Positions 53,701 to 62,554 of a stretch of DNA of 64,000 nt are shown piece after piece. This stretch comes from Oleispirillum sp965228165 (GTDB lineage: Bacteria; Pseudomonadota; Alphaproteobacteria; Rhodospirillales; Rhodospirillaceae). Within the stretch, counting starts at the first letter, position 1. Every line of letters starts with the position of its first letter. The position numbers and the translations under genes are program-made. The DNA is taken from the NCBI GenBank assembly GCA_965228165.1, contig CBDDHB010000003.1:620001-684000 (forward strand), given 5' to 3'. Under the pieces are notes generated by a model. That model was not told the origin of the DNA, made no database searches, and saw only the letters and a list, made by a program, of their open reading frames with translations.

Positions 53701-54584
53701 ATGTACGAAGCCATCGCGGAAAAATACAAGGGCGGCAAGATCGCCTTCCAGGGGCAACCCGGCTCCTATTCCCAGATCGCCTGCGCCCACGTCTTTCCGG
53801 CGATGGACGTCCTGCCCTGCACCGCCTTCGAGGACGCCTTCGCCGCCGTCGCCGACGGAACCGCCGCCCTGGCGATGATCCCGATCGACAACTCGGTCGC
53901 CGGGCGCGTCGCCGACGTGCACCATCTGCTGCCCAATTCCGGCCTCTACATCGTCGGCGAACACTACGAGGAGGTGCACCACCACCTGCTGGCGGTCAAG
54001 GGCGCGACCCTGAAGACCATCCGCCGGGTGCGCAGCCACGTCCACGCCGTGGCGCAATGCCGCAAGCTGATCCGCAAGCTCGGCCTGACCCCCCCCTGGT
54101 CACCGCCGACACCGCGGGCGCGGCGGCGGAAATCGCCCAGCTCAACGACCCGGCGGAAGCCGCCATCGCCTCCAGCCTCGCCGCCGAAATCCACGGCCTG
54201 CAATCCCTGATGACCAACGTCGAGGACGCCGCCACCAACACCACCCGCTTCCTGATCATGTCCCGGGAGCCGATGCCCGCCGCCGCCGACAACGGGCCGG
54301 TGGTGACCAGCCTGATCTTCCGGGTGCGCAACGTCCCCGCCGCCCTGTACAAGGCCCTGGGCGGCTTCGCCACCAACGGCGTCAACATCACCAAGCTGGA
54401 AAGCTATCTGGTGGACGGCAACTTCGTCGCCGCGCAGTTCTTCGCCGAGATCGAGGGCCACCCGGACAACCGCCTGGTCGGGCTGGCGCTGGACGAATTG
54501 CAGTTCTTCACCGAGAAACTGCGCATCCTCGGCACCTATCCCGCGCCGCCCTACCGCTTCGACGCGCGCAAGCGGTCGCTGTAA
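53701..54584 (+). pseudogene. pheA: Prephenate dehydratase, frameshifted
   Basis: The first part, from MYEAIAEKYKGGKIAFQGQPGSYSQ (two segments) to RKLIRKLGLTP, carries the N-terminal dehydratase lobe. The second, VTADTAGAAAEIAQLNDP onward, carries the rest of the active site (LMTNVEDAATNTTRFLIM) and an ACT domain (about 200-290) for phenylalanine feedback (LGGFATNGVNITKLES). The switch is at a run of eight C near 54088-54096; nine would restore ACC CCC CCC CTG. Repaired length about 294 residues. Loss of this enzyme would cause phenylalanine auxotrophy, so a sequencing error is the simplest explanation. No chorismate mutase domain is present. Confidence 0.87.
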
Positions 54585-54729
54585 CCCCCCCCGGGCCCTG
54601 TCGCCGCCTTATCGAGGATCGGCGACCAAGGCGCGGGTGTCTCCATTCGACCGGAATACGCCAGGACGTAACCTCATGAATCCCGCCGGTTGCGCCGGAG
54701 CGATTCGGCAGGATTTACGAGTCTACGGC

Positions 54730-55335
54730 CTAGACCCAGGGCTGGGCGGTCTTGCGGGCGGATTCGTAGGCGTCGATCCTGGTCTTCTTGACCAGGGTCA
54801 GGCCGATGTCGTCGAGGCCGTTGAGCAGGCAGTGCTTGCGGAAGGAATCGACCTCGAAGGCGACGGTTTCGCCGTCCGGGGTGGTGATCTCCTGCGCCGC
54901 CAGATCGACGGTGAAGGTGGCGTTGGCGCCGTTTTCGGCGGCCTTCATCAGCTTGTCGCAGGTTTCCTGCGGCAGGCGGATCGGCAGGATGCCGTTCTTG
55001 AAGCAGTTGTTATAGAAGATGTCGGCGAAGCTGGGCGCGATGACGCAGCGGATACCGAAGTCGAGGATCGACCACGGCGCGTGCTCGCGCGACGAACCGC
55101 AGCCGAAATTCTCGCCCGCGACCAGCACCTTGGCGGCGCGATAGGCGGGCTTGTTGAGCACGAAATCCGGGATTTCCTTGCCCGCCTCGTCATAGCGCAT
55201 CTCGAAGAACAGGCTTTTGCCCAGGCCGGTGCGCTTGATCGTCTTCAGGAACTGTTTGGGGATGATCATGTCGGTATCGACGTTGATCATCGGCAGCGGC
55301 GCGGCGACGCCGGTCAGGGTCTCGAACTTGTCCAT
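54730..55335 (-). CDS. leuD: 3-isopropylmalate dehydratase small subunit
   Basis: A 201-residue small subunit. LKTIKRTGLGKSLFFEMRYD and NFGCGSSREHAPWSILDFGI are diagnostic. It lies 15 bases after leuC. It completes the aconitase-like enzyme that isomerises isopropylmalate in leucine synthesis. Confidence 0.96.
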   Translation of the reverse strand: MDKFETLTGVAAPLPMINVDTDMIIPKQFLKTIKRTGLGKSLFFEMRYDEAGKEIPDFVLNKPAYRAAKVLVAGENFGCGSSREHAPWSILDFGIRCVIAPSFADIFYNNCFKNGILPIRLPQETCDKLMKAAENGANATFTVDLAAQEITTPDGETVAFEVDSFRKHCLLNGLDDIGLTLVKKTRIDAYESARKTAQPWV

Positions 55336-55350
55336 TTTTCCCTATCCCCT

Positions 55351-56760
55351 TCAGGCCTGAAACTTGCGCGCGTCGGTCAGACGGCCGGTGATCGCGGACG
55401 CCGCCGCGATTTCCGGGCTGACCAGATGGGTGCGCCCGCCGCGCCCCTGACGGCCTTCGAAATTGCGGTTCGAGGTGGAGGCGCAGCGTTCGCCGGGCGC
55501 GAGCTTGTCGGCGTTCATCGCGAGGCACATCGAGCATCCCGGCTCGCGCCATTCAAAACCCGCCTCGACGAAAATCTTGTCCAGGCCCTCGGCTTCCGCC
55601 TGCTGCTTCACCAGACCGGAGCCGGGCACCACCATCGCCTTGACCGTCGCGGCGACCTTGCGGCCCTTGGCGACGGACGCGGCGGCGCGCAGATCCTCGA
55701 TGCGACCGTTGGTGCAGGAACCGATGAACACCCGGTCGATCGCCACCTCTTCCATCGGCTGCCCGGCGGAGAGGCCCATGTAATCGAGGGACCGCTGCAT
55801 CGCCTTGGCCTTGGCCTCGTCGCGGGCGTCCTTGGGGTCGGGCACGCGACCGGTGATCTCCACCACGTCCTCGGGGCTGGTGCCCCAGGTGACCTGCGGC
55901 ACGATGCTGGCCGCGTCGATCACCACGGTGGCGTCGAAGCGGGCGCCTTCGTCGGTGTGCAGCGTCTTCCAGTACGCCACCGCCTTGTCCCAGTCGGCGG
56001 CCTTGGGCGCCATCGGGCGACCCTTGACGTAGGCGAAGGTGGTCTCGTCCGGGGCGATCAGACCGGCGCGGGCGCCCGCCTCGATCGACATGTTGCAGAC
56101 GGTCATCCGGCCTTCCATCGACAGATTGCGGATCGCCTCGCCCGCGTATTCGATGACGTATCCGGTGCCGCCCGCGGTGCCGAGGGTGCCGATGATCTTG
56201 AGAACGATGTCCTTGGCGGTGGCGCCCTTCGGCAACTCGCCGTCGATGCGCACCAGCATGTTCTTCGCCGGAGCCTGAACCAGGGTCTGGGTGGCGAGGA
56301 CGTGCTCGACCTCCGAGGTGCCGATGCCGAAGGCGAGCGACCCGAACGCGCCGTGGGTGGCGGTATGGGAATCGCCGCAGACTATGGTCATGCCGGGCAG
56401 GGTGAAGCCCTGTTCCGGCCCGACGATGTGGACCACCCCCTGGCGGACGTCGTCCATCGAGAACACCCGGATGCCGAAGGCCTTGCCGTTGGCTTCCAGG
56501 GTTTCGACCTGGATGCGGGATTCCGGATCGGCGATGCCCTGGGAACGATCGGTGGTGGGCACGTTGTGATCGGCCACCGCGAGGGTCTGTTCGGGGCGGT
56601 ACACCTTGCGCCCGGCCATCGCCAGGCCCTCGAACGCCTGCGGGCTGGTGACTTCGTGCACCAGGTGGCGGTCGATATAGATCAGGCAGGTGCCGTCTTC
56701 CTGGCGGTCCACCAGGTGGCTGTCCCAGATTTTGTCGAACAGGGTACGCGGTGCGGTCAT
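55351..56760 (-). CDS. leuC: 3-isopropylmalate dehydratase large subunit
   Basis: A 469-residue subunit that holds the 4Fe-4S cluster. Cluster cysteines lie in VFIGSCTNGRIEDL and WREPGCSMCLAMN. DKIWDSHLV at the start and AVADHNVPTTD are family features. The frame is open upstream, but MTAPRTLFDKIW is the normal start. It forms an operon with leuD. Confidence 0.96.
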   Translation of the reverse strand: MTAPRTLFDKIWDSHLVDRQEDGTCLIYIDRHLVHEVTSPQAFEGLAMAGRKVYRPEQTLAVADHNVPTTDRSQGIADPESRIQVETLEANGKAFGIRVFSMDDVRQGVVHIVGPEQGFTLPGMTIVCGDSHTATHGAFGSLAFGIGTSEVEHVLATQTLVQAPAKNMLVRIDGELPKGATAKDIVLKIIGTLGTAGGTGYVIEYAGEAIRNLSMEGRMTVCNMSIEAGARAGLIAPDETTFAYVKGRPMAPKAADWDKAVAYWKTLHTDEGARFDATVVIDAASIVPQVTWGTSPEDVVEITGRVPDPKDARDEAKAKAMQRSLDYMGLSAGQPMEEVAIDRVFIGSCTNGRIEDLRAAASVAKGRKVAATVKAMVVPGSGLVKQQAEAEGLDKIFVEAGFEWREPGCSMCLAMNADKLAPGERCASTSNRNFEGRQGRGGRTHLVSPEIAAASAITGRLTDARKFQA

Positions 56761-56923
56761 CGGCTCAGGCTCCCTTGGGCACATGGAGACTTCCGGATTC
56801 GTCCCGGGCGCAACCCGGAACCGGATACACGAGATAGTGCGCAACCCGCCGAAGGCCAAGCCCACGGCGGGATGCGACGACGAACCGGCGCCGCCGGGCG
56901 AAACGCCCGGCGGAGGGCGAGAC

Positions 56924-57346
56924 TTACGCCTCGGCGGTCGGAGCGGCGGCGGCTTCCTCGGCGGAACGGGCGCGCGCCTTCAGCAGGGCGGCCTTGTCTT
57001 CCGAGATGCGGGCGGCGCGGCCGCGCAGGGCGCGCAGGTAGTACAGCTTGGCGCGCCGCACCTTGCCGATGCGGGTGACCTCGATCTCCGCCACGTTCGG
57101 CGAATAGAGCGGGAAGACGCGCTCCACGCCCTCGCCGAAGGAGATCTTGCGCACGGTGAAGGACGAATTCACCCCGGCGTTGCGGCGCGCGATGCACAGG
57201 CCTTCGTAGACCTGAATACGCTCGCGGGTGCCTTCGATCACCTTGGTGTGGACGCGCAGGGTATCGCCCGGCTTGAAGTCCGGGACCGGCCGCTTTTCGA
57301 CCAGCTTCGCGATCTGTTCGGCTTCGAGCGTTTCGATGATGTTCAT
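56924..57346 (-). CDS. rplS: 50S ribosomal protein L19
   Basis: A 140-residue protein; the L19 core is about residues 1-118 (MNIIETLEAEQIAKLVEKR, FKPGDTLRVHTKVIEGTRER, VERVFPLYSP, KLYYLRALRGRAARI). An Ala/Glu-rich tail of about 20 residues follows, as in many Alphaproteobacteria. It is 3 bases after trmD. Confidence 0.96.
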   Translation of the reverse strand: MNIIETLEAEQIAKLVEKRPVPDFKPGDTLRVHTKVIEGTRERIQVYEGLCIARRNAGVNSSFTVRKISFGEGVERVFPLYSPNVAEIEVTRIGKVRRAKLYYLRALRGRAARISEDKAALLKARARSAEEAAAAPTAEA

Positions 57347-57349
57347 GAC

Positions 57350-58126
57350 CTATTCCTCTTGCTTCCGTCCCTGGGACGCCTGGTAGGCTTCCCAAAGATC
57401 GGGTCGCCTGATCCGTGTGACTTCTTCCGCCTTTTTCCGCCGCCACGCCGCGATTTCGGCGTGATGACCGGAATTCAGCACATCCGGTACGGGCCTGTCG
57501 GCCCAAACTTGCGGGCGCGTGTACTGGGGATATTCCAGCAATCCGCGCTCGAAACTCTCCTCCTCCAGCGACTCCGCCGCGCCCAGAACCCCGGGCAGCA
57601 GCCGCACCACCGCATCCAGCAGCACCGTCGCCGGCAATTCCCCGCCGGAGAGCACGAAGTCGCCGAGGCTGATTTCCTCGACCCCGTGGGCCTCCAACAG
57701 GCGTTCGTCGACGCCCTCGAACCGGCCGCACAACAAGGTCGCGCCCGGCCCGGCGGCCAGCTCCCGGACCCGCTTCTGGTCCAGGCGCCGCCCGCGCGGC
57801 GTGAAATAAATCAACGGCCCGGCGCGATCTTCCGCCGCCTCGCGCGCCGACCGGATCGCCCGGTCCAGCACGTCGGGTCGCATCACCATGCCCGGTCCGC
57901 CGCCGAACGGCGTATCGTCCACGGTGCCGTGGCGGTCGAGGGCGAAGTCGCGCAAGTTCACCGCGACCAGATCCCAGACGCGGCGTTCCAGCGCGCGACC
58001 GGCCAGCGAGAACCCCAAGGCTCCGGGGAACATGCCGGGAAAGATGGTCAGGACCGTCGCCAGCCATGGCCGCGACGTCCGTCCCGCCTCTCCCGCGTCT
58101 TCCGTCCCCGGAAGGTTCGCCGTCAT
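57350..58126 (-). CDS. trmD: tRNA (guanine-37-N1)-methyltransferase
   Basis: A 258-residue SPOUT methyltransferase that prevents frameshifting by methylating G37. The knot region contains GPGATLLCGRFEGVDERLL and EISLGDFVLSGGELPA. The early DDTPFGGGPGMVMRPD is a second signature. It overlaps rimM by 4 bases. Confidence 0.95.
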   Translation of the reverse strand: MTANLPGTEDAGEAGRTSRPWLATVLTIFPGMFPGALGFSLAGRALERRVWDLVAVNLRDFALDRHGTVDDTPFGGGPGMVMRPDVLDRAIRSAREAAEDRAGPLIYFTPRGRRLDQKRVRELAAGPGATLLCGRFEGVDERLLEAHGVEEISLGDFVLSGGELPATVLLDAVVRLLPGVLGAAESLEEESFERGLLEYPQYTRPQVWADRPVPDVLNSGHHAEIAAWRRKKAEEVTRIRRPDLWEAYQASQGRKQEE

Positions 58127-58671
58127 TCGTCCTCTCCCGCCGCGTCGCCCGCCAGCCCCTCGGGCATGGCGACGACGATGCGTCCTGCCGTCACGTCCAC
58201 CAGCGGCGCCACCGCCTTGGTGAACGGCACCGATACCATCCGTCCATCCGTTCCCCGGATGTCCAGAACGTCCCCCGCGCCGTGATCGAACACCGCCGCC
58301 ACCCGCCCCAGCGGAGCGCCGTCCGGGGCCTCGACGGCGAGGCCGATCAGATCGGCGTGGTAGAAGGTGTCCTCGTCCTCCGGCTGCGGCAGACGGTCGC
58401 GATCCACGTACAGCGCCACCCCTTTCAGGGCCTCCGCCGCGTTGCGATCCAGGACGCCGTCGATCTTCGCCACCACCGCGCCCTTGGCCAGTCCGCGCAC
58501 CGTCAGGCGGAAGCTCCGCGCCTTCGGTTCGTCGGACACCGGGCCATAGGCGCCGACATCCTCGGGCCGGGCGGTGAACGCCTTGATCCGGACCTCGCCC
58601 TTGATGCCCTGGGCGCCGACGACGACTCCCAGGCAGACCCGGCTGCCGTCCGTATCCGGTTTCACCGCCAT
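58123..58671 (-). CDS. rimM: Ribosome maturation factor RimM
   Basis: A 182-residue 30S assembly factor that binds S19. LGVVVGAQGIKGEVRIKAF at the start and the PRC-barrel part (DEDTFYHADLIGLAVEAPDG; SVPFTKAVAPLVDVTAGRIV) are both present. It lies 10 bases after rpsP, in the usual order. Confidence 0.94.
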   Translation of the reverse strand: MAVKPDTDGSRVCLGVVVGAQGIKGEVRIKAFTARPEDVGAYGPVSDEPKARSFRLTVRGLAKGAVVAKIDGVLDRNAAEALKGVALYVDRDRLPQPEDEDTFYHADLIGLAVEAPDGAPLGRVAAVFDHGAGDVLDIRGTDGRMVSVPFTKAVAPLVDVTAGRIVVAMPEGLAGDAAGEDE

Positions 58672-58681
58672 CGCGCGACCG

Positions 58682-59047
58682 TCAGGCCTCGGCGGAAGCG
58701 GCGGCGGCGGCCTCGGCGGCCTTCGCCTTCTCGGCGGCGCGTTCCTGCGCCTTCTTCTTCGGCGCGGACTTCTTCGGCTGCTCGGCGAGCGCCGGGGCCG
58801 GAATCACGCCGGTCAACCCGAGGAAACGGGCGACGCGGTCCGACGGCTGCGCGCCGACCGACAGCCAGTACTTGACGCGCTCTTCCTTGAGGATCAAGCG
58901 ATCGGCATGTTCCCTCGGCAGCATCGGATTGTAGGAGCCGAGCTTCTCGATGAAGCGACCGTCGCGCGGCGCGCGGGAATCGGCGACGACGATGCGATAG
59001 AAGGGGCGCTTCTTGGCGCCGCCGCGAGTCAAACGAATACGAAGCAT
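58682..59047 (-). CDS. rpsP: 30S ribosomal protein S16
   Basis: A 121-residue protein. The S16 core is residues 1-85 (MLRIRLTRGGAKKRPFYRIV, SYNPMLP, DRVARFLGLTG). An Ala/Lys/Glu-rich tail of about 35 residues follows, a common alphaproteobacterial extension. ffh lies 83 bases upstream in the transcript. Confidence 0.95.
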   Translation of the reverse strand: MLRIRLTRGGAKKRPFYRIVVADSRAPRDGRFIEKLGSYNPMLPREHADRLILKEERVKYWLSVGAQPSDRVARFLGLTGVIPAPALAEQPKKSAPKKKAQERAAEKAKAAEAAAAASAEA

Positions 59048-59130
59048 GGTCTGGTTTTACCCTTCGCTCTTGTGTGTACCTTCCGCCCCGGCGAACCCGC
59101 AGGGACGAACCCAAAGACCGGCGAGCCGGC

Positions 59131-60564
59131 CTACTTGAACTTGAATCCGCCCGGAAAACCGCCCGGGGGGAACCCTCCGCCGAAGCCGCCCGGCGGCAGA
59201 CAGCCGCCGCCCAGGCCGGGCGGCATGCCGCCGCCGAACCCCGGGGGCAGACCGCCCTTCTTGCCGAGCTTCTTCATCTGTTTCATCATTTGCTCCATCT
59301 GCTCGAACTGCTTCAGGAGCTTGTTGACCTCCTGCACCGAGGTGCCGGAGCCGGCGGCGATGCGCTTCTTGCGCGACGCCTTGATCACGTCGGGAACGCG
59401 GCGTTCCTGCGGCGTCATCGACAGGATGATCGCCTCTTGCCGCTTCAGCATGCCGTCGTCGACCTTGGCCGCGTCCAGCTGCTTCTTCATCTTGGCGACG
59501 CCCGGCAGCATGCCCATCAGGCCCTTCAGGTCGCCCATCTTGCGCAACTGCTTCAACTGGCCCAGAAGGTCCTCGAGGTCGAACTTCCCCGCCATCATCT
59601 TCTTGGCGAGCTTTTCCGCCTCGTCGGCCTGGAAGGTCTCGGCGGCCTTCTCGACCAGCGACACCACGTCGCCCATGCCGAGGATGCGCCCGGCGATGCG
59701 GTCGGGGTGGAAGACCTCCAGCTTGTCGAGCTTTTCGCCCGCGCCCAGGAACTTGATCGGGCAGCCGGTGACCGCGCGCATGGAGAGCGCGCCGCCGCCC
59801 CGCGCATCGCCGTCGATCCGGGTCAGGACGATGCCGGTGACGCCGACCTTTTCGTGGAATTCGCGCGCCAGGGTCACCGCGTCCTGGCCGGTCATCGCAT
59901 CGACCACCAGCAGGGTCTCGCGCGGCTTGACCACGTCGCGGACCTTCGCCACCTCGTCCATCAACTCGGCGTCGATGTGCAGGCGGCCCGCGGTATCCAG
60001 AATGACGACGTCGAAGCCTTCCTTGCGGCCGACGTCCATGGCGCGGCGGGCGATCGACACCGGCATCTCGCCGATGATCACCGGCAGGGAGGCGACCCCC
60101 GCCTGCTTCGCCAACTGCGCCAGTTGCTCCTGCGCCGCCGGACGATAGACGTCGAGCGAAGCGAGCAGAACCTTCTTCCGGTCCTCGTCCTTCAGGCGAA
60201 GGGCGATCTTGCCCGAGGTGGTGGTCTTGCCCGACCCCTGCAAACCGACCATCAGGATCGGCACCGGCGGCACCGCCGCCAGATCGAGTTCGGTGGAGTC
60301 CAAGCCCAGGGTCTCGACCAGGGCGTCGTGGACGATCTTGACCACCATCTGTCCCGGCGTGACCGAGCGGATGACCTCTTGCCCCAGGGCTTCCTCGCGC
60401 ACCCGGGCGACGAAGTCCTTGACCACCGGCAGGGCGACGTCGGCCTCCAGCAGCGCGATGCGAATCTCGCGCATCGCGGCATCGACGTCCGACGCCGACA
60501 GCGTCGCGCGACGCTTCAGCTTGTCGAAAATCCCACCCAGACGATCGCTCAGCGACTCGAACAT
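59131..60564 (-). CDS. ffh: Signal recognition particle protein Ffh
   Basis: A 477-residue SRP GTPase. The NG domain has GLQGSGKTTTSGKIA, DVYRPAAQEQL, DTAGRLHID and TRIDGDARGG. The methionine-rich M domain (about 330-440) binds the SRP RNA, encoded at 35011-35112. The tail after KKLGKKGG is a 35-residue Gly/Pro/Phe-rich sequence with one cysteine. The start at MFESLSDRLGGIF is the family norm; the frame is open 30 codons further up. Confidence 0.96.
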   Translation of the reverse strand: MFESLSDRLGGIFDKLKRRATLSASDVDAAMREIRIALLEADVALPVVKDFVARVREEALGQEVIRSVTPGQMVVKIVHDALVETLGLDSTELDLAAVPPVPILMVGLQGSGKTTTSGKIALRLKDEDRKKVLLASLDVYRPAAQEQLAQLAKQAGVASLPVIIGEMPVSIARRAMDVGRKEGFDVVILDTAGRLHIDAELMDEVAKVRDVVKPRETLLVVDAMTGQDAVTLAREFHEKVGVTGIVLTRIDGDARGGGALSMRAVTGCPIKFLGAGEKLDKLEVFHPDRIAGRILGMGDVVSLVEKAAETFQADEAEKLAKKMMAGKFDLEDLLGQLKQLRKMGDLKGLMGMLPGVAKMKKQLDAAKVDDGMLKRQEAIILSMTPQERRVPDVIKASRKKRIAAGSGTSVQEVNKLLKQFEQMEQMMKQMKKLGKKGGLPPGFGGGMPPGLGGGCLPPGGFGGGFPPGGFPGGFKFK

Positions 60565-60827
60565 CGGCCCATCCGTTACGGCGAAAACCGCCCAAAACCC
60601 AACGCGCCCGTGCGCGAACCCTCGCGGACGGACGGACTTCCTTGGAAGCGTCAAGCGCGAAATCGCGCCCTTTCGACACTGGAAGAGCGGCAGACATACG
60701 CAATCCGCCGCCGCGAGTCAAGAGTTCAGGGCCAGGGACGGATTCCCTTCCGGCGAGAAATCGCCTATTTTTACCCCGTTTCGATTTCGTCTTCCCATCA
60801 CCGCCGGTCCCCGGCAAGGGTGCCCTC

Positions 60828-61475
60828 ATGCGCGACGCCAGAAAAATCCTGTTCTATTGCGACGACCAACCGGAATTCATCGAGAAGTTCAAGGCGCGTC
60901 ACGACGACGAATACGAAATCCACGGCAGCACCGACATCACCAAGGCGAAGGGGGAAGTCCTTTCCCTGATCCACCAGGGCAGGAAGCCCGACATCATCCT
61001 CCTCGACCTCTATCACCCGCGCGAATGCCCCAACTTCGAAGCCAACCGCAGGACCGCCGAAACCAAGCTGGAGGAACTGCGCCAGAAGATCGAGGAAATC
61101 CGCCCGTACATCAACCGGACCTGGATGCCGGAGGGAATCTCCGCCCTGGAGGAACTGCGCACCCTTAAGGAACTGAGCGCGGTGCCGATCCTTTTCTATA
61201 CCCAGCGCGGCCTGCTGTTCATGAGCGACGACCAGTTGCAGACGATTTACGACAAGGACTCCGACTGGATGCTCAAGGACCGGGAAAATTCCTCCAACAT
61301 CGCCGAACGCGCCCGCATCAACCAGTTGATCCGGCGCAACGCGGAACGGCACCACTGGTTCAAGATCTACGTGGTTCCGGCGATCACCTTCGCCTCCGGC
61401 CTCCTTCTCGCCTTCGCCAACAGCCTGATCTCCGCGATTTTCGGCGCGCCGATTCTGAAGCTCCTGGGTTTCTGA
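60828..61475 (+). CDS. Receiver-like protein with a C-terminal membrane anchor
   Basis: A 215-residue protein. Residues 5-165 look like a response-regulator receiver: D12-D13 (FYCDDQPE), phospho-acceptor D60 (DIILLDLYHP), T125 (PILFYTQRG) and K150 (WMLKDRE) are in order. Between D60 and the next strand lies an insert of about 40 residues, partly a charged helix (TAETKLEELRQKIEEI). The C-terminus has a membrane helix (about 179-205, IYVVPAITFASGLLLAFANS) and a hydrophobic tail. No output domain. AAGGG sits 7 bases before the ATG. Not a recognised family; inferred to hold a phosphorylatable domain at the membrane. Confidence 0.7.
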   Translation: MRDARKILFYCDDQPEFIEKFKARHDDEYEIHGSTDITKAKGEVLSLIHQGRKPDIILLDLYHPRECPNFEANRRTAETKLEELRQKIEEIRPYINRTWMPEGISALEELRTLKELSAVPILFYTQRGLLFMSDDQLQTIYDKDSDWMLKDRENSSNIAERARINQLIRRNAERHHWFKIYVVPAITFASGLLLAFANSLISAIFGAPILKLLGF

Positions 61476-61580
61476 CGCCCCGCCCCCTTGTCCGGAACGG
61501 GGGAACACCACACATGGATATCCTGGGAAAACCATCAACCCAAGATTGATATTCCGCAATTTCCAGGAAGGCCCCGCGTC

Positions 61581-62330
61581 GTGCCAGGAACCCGCGCCCG
61601 CCCCATCCTCGTCGAAGACGCCCCTTGCGACGACACCCGCGCCACGACCCTGGCCTCGGCCCTGGCGGAACGCGGCCTGATCGTCCTCGGCGGCTTCGCC
61701 CCCGACGTCGGCGACGGCGTGCCGCTGCTGGCGAACGGTCAGGCGGCGCGCGCCGTCCTCCTGATCGGCAACGCCGGACCGACGATGTGGCAGGTCTTCC
61801 AGGCGGCGCGACGCGACGAACCCCACCCCCTGGACTCCTGGACCCGGCGGACGATCGAACCCTTGGCCGCCGACTTCGGCATGGAGGCGGCCTTCCCCTT
61901 CTCCGGCCCGCCGTTCCTCCCCTTCCAGGCCTGGGGAGCGAAGGCCGGAGCCTTCTTCCCCTCGCCGATGACTCCCGCCATCCACCCCCGCTACGGCACC
62001 TGGTTCGGCCTGCGCGCCGCCCTGCTGTCTCCCCGGCCCGACCCCGCCCTGGCCGCTCCTACGCCGACCCCGACCAGCCCCTACGACTCCTGCGGCGACC
62101 GCCCTTGCCTCGCCGCCTGCGGCTGCGGCGCGATCTCGGCCTCCGGCTATGACCCCCGCCGCTGCCTGAACTGCCTGGAAACCGCCGCCGGACAGCACTG
62201 CCTGATGAACGGCTGCCGCGCCCGCCTCGCCTGCCCGGTCGGGCGCGAATACACCTATGGCCGGGCGCAGGCGGAATTCCATATGCGCGCCTTCGTCCAG
62301 AACTTCGGCCCGCTGATCCGCGACAGGTGA
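61581..62330 (+). CDS. Cysteine-rich ferredoxin-like protein
   Basis: A 249-residue protein of a conserved alphaproteobacterial group usually labelled ferredoxin. The N-terminal part is a compact alpha/beta segment (LIVLGGFAP, VLLIGNAGPTMWQVFQ, HPLDSWTR). The C-terminal third holds about ten cysteines (YDSCGDRPCLAACGCGA, RCLNCLETAAGQHC, MNGCRARLACPVG), suited to Fe-S clusters. It resembles the C-terminal ferredoxin part of QueG-type reductases, but no catalytic part is seen. The GTG at 61581 with AGGAAGG upstream is favoured; a TTG frame start at 61488 would add 31 residues with poor character. Role unknown. Confidence 0.75.
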   Translation: MPGTRARPILVEDAPCDDTRATTLASALAERGLIVLGGFAPDVGDGVPLLANGQAARAVLLIGNAGPTMWQVFQAARRDEPHPLDSWTRRTIEPLAADFGMEAAFPFSGPPFLPFQAWGAKAGAFFPSPMTPAIHPRYGTWFGLRAALLSPRPDPALAAPTPTPTSPYDSCGDRPCLAACGCGAISASGYDPRRCLNCLETAAGQHCLMNGCRARLACPVGREYTYGRAQAEFHMRAFVQNFGPLIRDR

Positions 62331-62432
62331 CGGCAAAACCAGGCCGGACGCCGCCCGGACCCCCGTTCCTTCTATTTCGCGCGCAGCGCGATACGACCCT
62401 CACGCCGCGCGAAGACCGACAGCCGCTAACGC

Positions 62433-62491
62433 GGCGAAAAACCAGGAATGGGGTGCGCGAGGGGCCCAAGGCCCCTCGCAAGGTTTTTGCC
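62433..62491 (+). repeat. Dispersed hairpin element, copy 5 (best-formed)
   Basis: GGCGAAAAACC, AGGAATGGGGT, a 10-bp perfect stem (GCGAGGGGCC 62457-62466, loop CAA, GGCCCCTCGC 62470-62479), then AAGGTTTTTGCC. The outer GGCnAAAAACC and GGTTTTTGCC are also complementary, so a nested structure is possible. It lies just before dapF. Confidence 0.65.
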
Positions 62492-62554
62492 TCCCTCGCC
62501 TCCCCCGGGTTTTCCCCTGGACTTCGCGGCGCGGCATCCCTTAATAGCAGGATC

